The translations under genes and the position numbers were made by a program. From Strongylocentrotus pallidus (Eukaryota > Echinodermata > Echinoidea > Camarodonta > Strongylocentrotidae), in contig JARBES010000114.1 in assembly GCA_030265145.1 (NCBI GenBank), forward strand, positions 15,931,170 to 15,961,978: a stretch of 30,809 nucleotides of DNA. Reading direction: 5' to 3'. Below the pieces are notes generated by a model. That model saw nothing but the letters and a program-made list of their open reading frames with translations, was not told the origin of the DNA and did not search any database. Positions 20,035 to 29,590 of this stretch are shown piece by piece. Every line of letters begins with the position of its first letter. The first letter of the stretch is position 1.

Positions 20035-23000
20035 CTGTAGGAGAAAGAAAAAAGAGATCAAATGAATACTTTAGTCAGCCATCTGATTTAGTGAACTAAA
20101 TTATTAATACATTAAAGGGACTTTGTAAACATTGTTTCGATGAGAGAAAATGGTGGTACGGTAGTGACTTCAATGCAAAATATGATCTGATCGACTCCTT
20201 AATTCTCCCAACTATATTATTACAATTTAATTACATTTTAGGTGTATGTTAATCGTCACAAAGCAATGAATTGACTCTATAAACCAGCAACAACAAAAAA
20301 AAAATAAATCTTGTATTGTATACAAGGATAATCACCTGTACACTGAACTGACACTGGTGGCCGCAGGGGTAATTCTTCGTCTCGATGGATGTGACGTTTG
20401 TGAACTCCCCCTGCTTCTTAGCGTTGACTGGGACCCTCTTGACCGGCTGCTGTACGCTGACCCGTGACCTCCCCCGCTCCCTGGTCGGCTCCCGGGCGGA
20501 GTGTAGGTGTGGGCTGAGTAGCTGTGGGCTGATTGACCGCTGGCAGGACGACTGATGCTTTCCGATGAGGGGGGTTGTACTGTGACGGGTCGCGACCCTG
20601 CTGGTGCATTGTTGTTGAGGTTGGGGAGCCTGCTGTCGTTAGAGTGGAAACTGGTGTGAGGGCGGGGAGGGAGTTGTTCCGCGCTTCGCTGTTGGCCCGG
20701 GACTCGCCAGCCCTTCTTATCTCCTTGTGTGAAAGGGAAGCTCTGCTTGTAGCCGGGGTCATTTGGGGCAAGGTACCTATAGAATGATGGAGATGTCAAA
20801 AGATCATTATTTTTTCAAGTCATGACACTAAAAATAATTTTTCTATGAAAAGGAATAAATGTAATATACACTGTAGGAGCAAATAGCAGATCAATGCATG
20901 GCAGATAGGAACACTAACTGGTAAAAACAAGCCAAATTTATAATATCTCAAACATTACTATGTTTTAAAAAAATAGACTAACAGACTCTTGTAAGCCGTT
21001 TGATTTATTTCTACTTTAGAATAAAAAAGGGGGTATTGAAGAACATGTCAATCCTGAACCCACCCTAACAACAAAGAAGGAAAAGTCTCTTAAGAAAAGA
21101 GAGAGAGAGACAGGAAAAGTATGAAAGCCAAATTAAACAATGCTAAATGAAATTAAGTAACAAAATATTAAGACCAAATATAGCTGAAAAAAGCAAAAGC
21201 AATAGAATACCATTTTAAAACCAAATATTCCCAAATAACTTCAATACACAGCAAAAGACATACTGTACATACAGTACATTGTATATAGCATATCACTCCA
21301 GTATGTTATGAGATTACATGGACATAAACTAGCAAGATAATACCATCACTCATTCACTCCATTTATTTGTGGGATTAAATAAGAACTGAATAAGTATCCC
21401 TCTATAACCAACACCAGGCAAATTCAAAAGAAAATTGTATCAAATCATCTATTCTAGGAGAAAAATAGCAGCTGTTTGGGAGCATGAAGGATGTTAACTT
21501 GCATAGTTTAACATAGAGCGTCTTTCTGGCTCTGACAGAACAGAGGCCACTGTCCATACCCCAGAGTATCAAATAGGTTGTAATGCTCACTCCAATGCAA
21601 AAACATGTATGTACAAGGAAGGAAATTTTATACCACAACTGCCATTCCATTACACCAGTAATAAAAAGATCCAGATAAATAAGATAAATGAACTTTCAAT
21701 GAATCAACTACATGTAAATCAACAAATATTGATCTCGCAACAAATATCTCACTCTCATAATGATCCTTGTAAAGTGTGCTAAAAGTAATTAATGCAGATG
21801 AGGAAAAATTGTACTTTTGTCAAAAAAGGATAACAATGACATTCTGATGAAGTTCATGCATTATAAATCATATGCAAGCAGAATTTTCTTCGTACATTGA
21901 GTGTAAAATCATTGTTTTTTGCATAACTTATTTTAAAAAATACAAACATAATCATGTCAAATCTTTATTAAAGCTCATCATTTCTGTCTCACTTGAATTA
22001 TGCAGAGTACTTTTTACAATTTGCTGCATGTTAGTAATTTTTGCAGGATATAATTTACACTCTATATTTAATTAGTTTTGCACAATGTGTATTATCTGCT
22101 TCATAAAATAGTGTACATCATTGTTGTCAATATCAGTACAGAAAATTGATATGTAACGATTGAAGTATTAAACAAAGTGTAAAAAAAACAAAAACAATAA
22201 TACTTACCATGGCTCTTGGAACCTGTGAGTGTATTTCTCTTCTTGTGCTTTTCTGAATACTTTGAGCTGTAAAACAGAAGTGACCAAAAATAAAATTGAA
22301 AATTGTAATGTTATCTAAATGCAATTTTAAAAATGAACATGAATAGAGTCATAACATAATTTCAGTGAATATCAATCTTTAAAAACAATGGAAAATAATT
22401 CAGGCCTAAAGAATATTATAAGAGTGTCGCAAAAAATACATTTGCATCTTCTTTGTTTGTATGCTGTTGTTGTTTTTTTTTGGGGGGGAGGGCATTTGAA
22501 AACACACTCGATAGAAAATGCCAAACCTAAACCTTTCAAGCGGAGAATGTGGAGGCTTTGTTCAGTGTGGAATATAGATTGCATCTCACTTCTCAGCTTC
22601 AATTAATCAATCACTTAGACGGTTTCCTTTCATTCCTTGTTTGAGTAAGGTCAGAATATGAATGGCATACAGAAAGTTGAATAGAACCTTTCTGAAAAAA
22701 TTCCTAGGGACAAACTTCAGTTCAGAAAAAAAAACTTTCCGATAAATCAAAAGCAATAGTGCAATACTGATATTTATCGCAGTCATTTTGTGTGATCAAA
22801 ATATCACAAATAATTGTCTAACTCTAAATCTAGGATCAATATTTTCAAAGTCAACGCCTTCGGGCAAAGTTGCAGTGGCCATGCAGGTGTCCAACACAAT
22901 AAGGCATTATCTCACGAGAGAAAAGAGATTGGGGGACAATCACAAAAATTCAAAGAAAAGATTTAAGATGCAATGCTTGTTGATCATTGAGAGGAATTGA

Positions 23001-25640
23001 TTAAAAAATTGATTGAAAGACTTCATTGGTTTACTTTGCCATGAAAGCCTATCACAAGTCTCTCTGTATATTAAATAGAGATAGTGACAAAACTCTGCTT
23101 TAATAGTATACACCATGTACATGTAGGCCTACTAAGTTGGGAGGAGCCCCTCCCCCCCCCCCCCCTCCCTACCCCTAGCTCCCCAGACAAAAAAATGTAG
23201 AAGTGGATCAAACTTAAAATGGCTTGGCAAATTTTACCCCAAAAAAGCAAAATCTACAGAAAATTAATATCTAAAGTAAGAAATGAGAGGAGAATAGATC
23301 AGTAAGAATGTCTGTTCACTTACTGAAAGGAGAACTTTTTCTATATTTCATCTATTTCCATCAACATATTTGCTTTTATATAAGTGCAAGACTGATATGG
23401 CATGTGTAAATTATATAGGCCTACTGTGAACATCAGACAGGTCTGCACTCTGCACCAATGAAAATTAGATGATGAAATGGCCATGCACATTCATCAGACA
23501 ACCAACAAAAGGTTAATGGAATTTCAATTATTCATGAAATGAAAATTTGATCAGCTCTTTTGAAGGGCAGCATCACCAAGGGAACTGTGGCGATGAAAAG
23601 AGCCCGTAATTAAACACGGCAATAACTTCTGTGCGTCACCAACAAGGCAAAATTGGGTATCAATTCAATGTACTTGACACATGCAGCATGCAGCAAGTGG
23701 ATGCTCCCTGTGGCAGTGTCCTACAAATATTACTTTACACTTGCCACAATTAGTAAACTACCATTATTCAAAATTTTGGTTGATAATTAATTTTATTTAA
23801 TTTACAATGTATATATATTTTTTAAAATACACTTTCAAGAAACAGGTAGGGTATTCTTTTTTAACTTCAAGTGGGTATAATGACTAATACCACAATATTT
23901 GAATAGCAATAAATGAATTGAATAATTTTTTTTTTTTTTTAATCTTATAGGTCCATATAATCATTGTTTGTTCAATTAGTTCCTATATATTTATTTTGAT
24001 TTTTAGGGGGTGGCAAGGTTCATGTAGGCACAAACCTACATGAAGAAGCAGGCCTGTGAAGAAGTGTTTGTATCTTACCTGTATTTGATTTCCTGATAAG
24101 GTATTCTTGGTATCATGATAAGGAGGGATGAACCAGCCGACCTCCCCGACCCACTGTGACCTCCTCCGGGGCGGGGGCGCACCAGGTGCCCCCCTCCAGA
24201 TGTACTGAAGGTCACTGGTGCCTTCCTGGGACATCGTCCCAATCCCTACCATCCGGTCATCTGTGACAACGTTGACTTTGTAGTCCCTTATTCCGCTTGG
24301 TCCTGATGAGAAAGATGAGAAAGAAGAGAAAGGCAAGGTGTCATGTAACCATTCTGTCCATTTTTCTTAGAAAGGGGTCAATGTAAACAAAAATATACGG
24401 ACCTTCATGTACCCTACAGTTCTCCTAGATCTGTAGGCCTACATAATTTCAAGTATTTCCAGAGGAAATCATAAAGTCATAGACATATAGGGTTATACAG
24501 TCTATATGGGTTTGATTTACATAATTGTAAATGACCATTCGGGATGACCAGCCTGTGTGTAGAGTATATCATTAGATCATCACATAATTAAAAAGAAAAC
24601 AGAATATTCTACATCAAAGAAAACAGAATAAATATTCTACATCAAAGAAAACAGAATAAATATTCTACATCAAAGAAGACTCGACCCCAATAATGTTCAT
24701 CCGTTCATCACAACACCATTCCTTCTCCCTTAAACCAATTAATCTAGTTGGTATTGTAATCTAACTACCTCTAAACAATTTGGACTCAAGTTCAACTTCA
24801 AACTCAGAGTCCAAGTTGAGTCTATTGCAACTGTGTAGATTATATTCAGATTGCTAAATAGACTAGTCATTAAATAGCAATATTAATGACAATAATGAGT
24901 CAACTTAATTTAGATCATCACATAATTATAAAAAAAACAGAATATTCTAGGGTCTACATCAAAGAAAACAGAATAAATATTCTACTTTAAAGAAGACTCC
25001 ACCCCAATAATGTTCATCTGTTCATCACAACACCATTCCTTCTCCCTTAAACCAATTAATCTACGGTAGTTGGTATTGTAATCTACCTCTAATTCTAAAC
25101 AATTTGGACTCGAGTTCAACTTCAAAATCAGAGTCAGAGTCCAAGTTGAGTCTATTGCAACTGTGTACTATGTAGATTATATTCCGAGTGCTAAATATTC
25201 TTATCATTAAATAGCAATATTAATGACAATAATGAGTCAATTTAATTTTAAACGACTGCGATTGCGATGACAGGTTGTTGACCTTGACATTATTCTTTAA
25301 TCATCAGTACGTTTCAAATTCAACTTTTCAAGATCTATTTTCATGAATCTAGGCCTAGAGATCGAGAATCTACCAATTATCCTAACAAGTAACAGTAACA
25401 AGTGAGTAACAAAATCACAATGACACAAGACATGATCTAGAATATGGTTTGCCATCCATCGGCCATCCTAATTTTGCATTTAATAATTTTGATAACTTAG
25501 AATTTACCTGTGAACAAAATCTGTCCCTTCCCCATCGGGTGTGTTCCACTCTGGGTCATCCATGTTGCATCGGTGTAGGGACGGCTGGCCTGCGACTCAG
25601 CGACCGCTGATGTTCGCCGGGAATCCGTTGCAGCAGCCAT
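20007..25640 (-). CDS. SPMIP2: SPMIP2 (C4orf45)-like sperm microtubule inner protein
   Basis: Five minus-strand exons (25640-25508, 24302-24079, 22266-22208, 20776-20336, 20034-20007) join in phase into 885 nt, 294 residues plus stop. Family members lie inside doublet microtubules of the sperm flagellum. Residues 40-60 read QILFTGPSGIRDYKVNV; residues 75-120 include SDLQYIWRGAP and QWVGEVGWFIPPYHDTKNTL; residues 120-140 read LKVFRKAQEEKYTHRFQEPW. These match my memory of human C4orf45 (FTGPDYI-DY, GDLRYLWRPA, EYVGEIGW-IP, ITHRYQNPW). The remaining ~155 residues are low-complexity, rich in Ser, Arg, Pro and Gly. The start codon at 25640 has purines at -3 and +4 and is the only ATG in its exon frame. 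Human SPMIP2 is, as I recall, under 200 residues, so the tail is an extension. The assignment rests on recalled motifs, not a search. Confidence 0.75.
20035..20335 (-). other. SPMIP2-like intron 4 (301 bp)
   Basis: AT-rich noncoding sequence. It is retained if the exon 4 donor is skipped. Nothing else is seen. Confidence 0.6.
20336..20776 (-). CDS. SPMIP2: SPMIP2-like exon 4 (441 nt, low-complexity tail)
   Basis: Acceptor CATTCTATAG and donor TACAG|GTGATT. It encodes YLAPNDPGYKQSFPFTQGDK, then a Ser/Arg/Pro/Gly-rich region (RPGSGGGHGSAYSSRSRGSQ, SHPSRRR) ending SSVY. It is much richer in GC than its surroundings. If the donor is not used, the frame ends one codon later at TGA, so an alternative C-terminus is possible. 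Confidence 0.8.
20777..22207 (-). other. SPMIP2-like intron 3 (1431 bp)
   Basis: AT-rich intron with a short GA run near 21101-21110 and no coding sequence that I trust. Open frames within it lack family motifs and splice context. Confidence 0.8.
22208..22266 (-). CDS. SPMIP2: SPMIP2-like exon 3 (59 nt)
   Basis: Acceptor TTTTACAG and donor CCATG|GTAAGT. It encodes LKVFRKAQEEKYTHRFQEP plus TG, completed to Trp by exon 4. THRFQEPW corresponds to the THRYQNPW I recall for the human protein. It is too short for ordinary ORF finding and was found by phase and motif. Confidence 0.8.
22267..24078 (-). other. SPMIP2-like intron 2 (1812 bp)
   Basis: Contains a C-rich homopolymer tract (23148-23165) and a T run (23926-23940). 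A less AT-rich patch at about 23570-23720 has no recognised function. The palindromic word AGGCCTA recurs (23127, 23418), a sequence style common in echinoderm DNA. Confidence 0.8.
24079..24302 (-). CDS. SPMIP2: SPMIP2-like exon 2 (224 nt, conserved core)
   Basis: The acceptor is CTCATCAG (minus strand) and the donor ATACAG|GTAAGA. It encodes GPSGIRDYKVNVVTDDRMVG, then SDLQYIWRGAPGAPPPRRRS and QWVGEVGWFIPPYHDTKNTL. The YIWR and VGEVGW-IP motifs are the strongest family matches. GC content is well above the flanking introns. Confidence 0.85.
24303..25507 (-). other. SPMIP2-like intron 1 (1205 bp)
   Basis: More than half of it is a tandem duplication (24572-25247, listed separately). The remaining flanks show no recognised feature. 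Confidence 0.8.
24572..25247. repeat. Tandem duplication of a ~338-bp unit in intron 1
   Basis: TTAGATCATCACATAATTA starts at 24572 and again at 24910. The two copies stay collinear to AATGAGTCAA(C/T)TTAATTT at their ends, with small indels and substitutions. Inside, a ~30-bp unit (AAAGAAAACAGAATAAATAT plus TCTACATC) is present about three times in copy 1 and twice in copy 2. Confidence 0.93.
25508..25640 (-). CDS. SPMIP2: SPMIP2-like exon 1 (133 nt, start codon)
   Basis: ATG at 25640-25638 begins MAAATDSRRTSAVAESQASR and the exon ends ...MGKGQILFT plus one base, with donor ACAG|GTAAAT. The single base joins GA of exon 2 to make the Gly of FTGP. An in-frame extension upstream has no ATG. Confidence 0.8.
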
Positions 25641-25990
25641 TTCAAAATATTGTCCAAATTGTCCAGAAATTAGTACCAATTTCCTTTTTTCCCTTTCGAT
25701 ATAATGCCGAAGTACTGTAGATTATCAACACTTTCACACTTTTCTAAAAGAAATGAGCCAGTTTTGTCGCGCGGGACATTTTTCCATGTGGTTCAATTAC
25801 CATGCATGCAAGCCCAAGTCGTGCCGGGTGTAAATATTGTCCCTTCTCGTATCGCGGGCCCCATTATTGATTTTTGAGAGAAAAGCTGAGAAGGCAAAAC
25901 AACGTGTTGCACTGAATGGGCGGACGCTTGTCAGTTGCTATGTTACGTCACGCTACACAGAGCTAGAGCGGAACAGCTGTGTTGTAGTCT
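25641..25990 (-). promoter_or_regulatory. 5' flank / probable promoter region of the SPMIP2-like gene
   Basis: This stretch is richer in GC and CpG than the surrounding DNA (for example GTCGCGCGGGAC at 25767 and CGTATCGCGGGCCCC at 25847) and lies directly upstream of the start codon. I see no clear TATA box, and the transcription start is not known. Confidence 0.5.
25934..25951 (+). promoter_or_regulatory. X-box-like half site overlapping a CRE-like site
   Basis: GTTGCTATGTTAC (25934-25946) matches the left half of the RFX X-box (GTTGCYATGG-YAAC) well but the right half poorly. It overlaps TTACGTCAC (25943-25951), close to the CREB/ATF site TGACGTCA. RFX and CREB-type factors act on many ciliary and sperm genes. 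The site lies about 300 bp upstream of the SPMIP2-like start codon. Confidence 0.4.
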
Positions 25991-27689
25991 GTCATAGAAA
26001 GACTCAGTTTCATATTTGGACACTCACGCTCAAACAAAATATGAGAATGAATTCATCTTAAAATCAGTCCTGAATAAACAAATATCATTTAATGGTACTG
26101 ATTTATTTTGGTATGATTTGTGGCAGTGGTTGATGAAGTAATTTGTCGAATTGTAGAACTTCAATTTATGAACTTTTATGTGAGGTCTTCGATAAAGAAT
26201 ATAACAATACAACTGTCCCATGAAAACTTTATGAGAAAGGGAAATCGGGAGTGAATGAGGGGGGAAAAGACGTACCGTAAATTAATTGGACTCGGCGAAT
26301 ATTTAATAGATTCAGAATGGATGAGATTAAGATGTGCTATAATAGAATTTTCGGAATAAGAACGAGAATAAATACAAAGATACGATAATAAAAGGTTGAT
26401 CACAGAAATAGAAAGCCAAGGTGTAAGAACTAAAAAAATAAGCTAAAATTAAATTATCCGGGATTGACGCTTGATATGAAAGGCTTATGATCAAGATGAT
26501 TTATCCCCTGCATTCAAACTTTGATAAACTCAACAAATTGTCTCAAATTAATATAATGTGATATTCAATTTGGCACAAAGTATTCTAGCGTGGTTACACT
26601 AAGCCCAAAGAGGCTTATAAAATTATATATTGTATATTCTGCAAAGTTGGTAGGGGCAGGAGGGATTTAAAATTAAGATGAAAAATCATTTAGAGTGTTG
26701 TATGAAACTATTCAATTCAGATCCCGATAACTCGGACTAAAATCCATGAAAAATGTGTTGACTTTGTATATCAAAGTTCAATCTTATCTAATGGCTTTTA
26801 ACTTTTTAACATGTTTTAACATTTAAAAAATAGAATGTTTTGTTGTTGATGTAGCTTTTCCCAGTAACTCAGAAAGGCCAGAAAATCCTGGAACATAAGT
26901 AGCAAAATCTTGAACTTATATCAAAGGGAAAAAAATATTTTCAGCAGTTTTCAACTTATACACTTTCAATGAACAAATAATTATGATACATGTCCCAGAA
27001 AAAAAGAAACCAAGAATTATATCAATGTTTTATCATAACTTAATCAAAATTTTAATTATCAGTAAATAATTAACTAACATTACGGATGGAATACTAGTTA
27101 CTTAACAACAATACAGCCACTGACACCATACGTTCAAACATTCCCTCACTCATTCTCTTAACAACAAATACAAACTTGAAAGAGACAAACAGCACAGTAG
27201 TTCATTAAGATAAGAAATCTCAAAATTTTAATTAAGTCTACACAGCTTTTACTGAACAGTACAAAGGTTTTTTCCCCAACAAGATCAAGGCACATAATAA
27301 TTAATGATCACATGTGTGTTCTTCCTGGGTGGGTTATGGACAAGTGACACCAAATGCATATAAAAAATGAAACATAATGAAACAAAAGATAGTAGATTAT
27401 GAAACACCTGTTAAAATTTCCTCCTTGTTGAAAGTATCACATCTATTTCTTGATAAATGGGGCATTTTATGCCATTCACAAAATGAAACTATGACAGAGA
27501 CAAGCAAAGCTGTAAGATTATATGCTGTAAGAGGTGGGGAAGTTTCAGTGGCAATACCCCAGATATTTTTGAGACATAATTATGCTTCTGGGAAAAGTGG
27601 AATACTTCTTATTTTCTTTGTCAGAGACCTTTTTTAAACACTTGTATACCCCCGATTGGAGAATCCTCAATATGCCCAAAAAAGTCTAT
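25991..27689. other. Noncoding AT-rich stretch
   Basis: No coding exon, RNA gene or defined repeat was recognised in about 1.7 kb. An open frame at 27377-27637 (86 codons) has no recognisable domain, and I do not count it as a gene. Confidence 0.6.
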
Positions 27690-27871
27690 ACATTAGTCAA
27701 CTTTTGCAACTCTCCACCCAGGTGTAAATGGGTACCTGATCATATGGCAGAGCACTACATATTTGGCAACCAGCTATGATTGGGGTATTCATGGTGGGGC
27801 GCCAGGAGCATCACAACGTGACGGACATGTGTGCCATATTGGAAGCCACCATTATTATTATTATTATTCTG
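27690..27871 (+). mobile_element. SINE-like 3' fragment with ATT tail
   Basis: CTCTCCACCCAGGTGTAAAT followed by GGGTACCTGATCATATGGCA resembles a motif I know from SINEs of marine invertebrates. The segment ends in CCATTATTATTATTATTATT (27847-27867), a simple tail as at a retroposon 3' end. No tRNA-like head was located. Confidence 0.55.
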
Positions 27872-28040
27872 CAATCTCCTAAAGGAAAAAAAAACATTCA
27901 GGAAACTAGAAGCATAGATGCCAGTAGCTTTTATACTTCTCACTGTCCCCTTCATACCAGATGGGTATACGACACTGGCTCTGGTTATAATTGCTCCACA
28001 TCAATTTCAGAATGTTCAATTCCGACCATGGGTCCATCAC

Positions 28041-28110
28041 TATACCTAACCCTAACACTAAACCTAACCCAACACCAACTTGCAACTCTAAGCCTAACTC
28101 TATACCTTTG
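28041..28110. repeat. Degenerate telomere-like CCTAAC repeat
   Basis: TATACCTAACCCTAACACTA is followed by further CCTAACCC and GCCTAACT variants. It is similar to the inverse-oriented words at 5246-5306. Confidence 0.6.
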
Positions 28111-29392
28111 ACGAAATGAAAGCTGGAGCAACTGTCGCCAGAGCACATGTTGGTTCTCCACCATATGAAAGTGTTTTAGTTTGATTTTGTTCTTTTGCCT
28201 TGTACGTACATTCGGTCATAAAAATTTGTCCTTTCACATAACAGTCTTAGTTACACTTAGTAAACAACACTACAAATCAAAGAAAGAAGGAATGAACATC
28301 AATTCAATTAGTTGGTTACGAACATGAAGTTTTTTGAAAGTTATATGTGCATAATTATATCAAAACATCACAAATATTTATTAATCCCTAGACATCCAAG
28401 CGAGCCAATTGGATTGGCTGATGATTTTTTTTTAAATGAATAATACAAGTATATACATCTTAGCTAACATAACAGTAAGAAATCATATTTCTCAAAATGC
28501 CTCACCACACCTTCAAAATTACCTTGCAACAATTAACATTTTATTGTGTTACATAACAACAAATATTGAACAATAATCATCAGATAACATTATGAACAAA
28601 GAAGAAATGTAAACAAAAAAGGAAAGCTTGAAAAACTTTCAAAATTACTTGACTGTACTGATTACAGGTAAATTTCAAAATGTATTCAAAAGTATACAAA
28701 ATGGATAATAGTAAATCATATCAAAATACTTATAAAAAGTGGAACCTGATACAAAAAGACAGATGAATTACACAAGGTTTCATATTATATTTCAAGTATT
28801 TATCTATATTTTTGAATAAATCAAAATGATTATTTGTTTGCAGTATTGAAATACCCTTAGAACATAAAATATTGATCTCTAGTTTTGTTAGCTGCAATGT
28901 ACTTCTATTTCTTAATCACACTAACAAGTATTTGAGATAATCATAAAAGTCTAGCCATTGCAATAAAGTCACATTGAATACGAGCTCTTCAATATCATTG
29001 TCAAACAAATTTACCAGAAAATTACACCTTCTTATCAGTACTCATGTTTAATTTGAAAATGAGTTAACACACTATCAATGACTCATGTTATTTTAGAAGG
29101 ATTAATATTTATATGTTTCACTTATCACAAGTCAAAGTTCAAATACCTTTCAATAACTCATAATGCAAACATATACATAGGTATACTGAGAGATTATAAA
29201 TGATATGGTAGTTATAGAAACAATCATAAATGTACATAAATCTTTTTCTCAGATATATAGGTAATTAAGCCAAATATTAAAAGAGTTTGTTATTGCATAT
29301 TTCAGGAAAAGAAAGATTTCTCGCATTTGAAACAAATTTCCTTAAATTTGAGTGGTGAGTTCACTCAAATGAAATAACCTGGATACTTCATT
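28111..29392. other. Noncoding AT-rich stretch
   Basis: I see no coding exon, RNA gene or clear mobile element here. Confidence 0.6.
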
Positions 29393-29590
29393 TACAGCTA
29401 AACATGTTTCTTAATGCCCACCTCTCTATAAAGGCCGTCTGTCTATTATAGTGGCCATGCATTTTTTCCTCCCTCAAAAAATAAACATGTTGTTCTCATT
29501 TCTTTCTCGAGGAAGGCACAATGTACATTAAGACCACTATGGACAGGTGGTCTTTATAGAGAGGTGGCCATTAAGACACATGTTTAACTT
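29393..29590. mobile_element. pogo/Tigger-like MITE, third family member
   Basis: The left arm (TACAGCTAAACATGTTTCTT, then CACCTCTCTATAAAGGCC) is a near inverted match to the right arm (CTTTATAGAGAGGTGGCC, then ACATGTTTAACTTCA). The CTATGGACAGGTGGTC unit matches the CTATAGACAGGTGGCC unit of the elements at 12987 and 19203. It is about 198 bp and noncoding. Confidence 0.65.

Noticed and set aside
20418-20787. Open frames overlapping SPMIP2-like exon 4 in other frames and on the other strand
   Set aside because: Shadows of a GC-rich low-complexity exon; only one frame fits the splice phases and the family motifs.
21402-21650. 82-codon minus-strand open frame with hydrophobic stretches
   Set aside because: Lies inside an SPMIP2-like intron, lacks family features, and is an ordinary length for chance in this DNA.
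27377-27637. 86-codon open frame
   Set aside because: No recognisable domain, no splice or neighbour support, and AT-rich flanks with repeats; chance ORF more likely.
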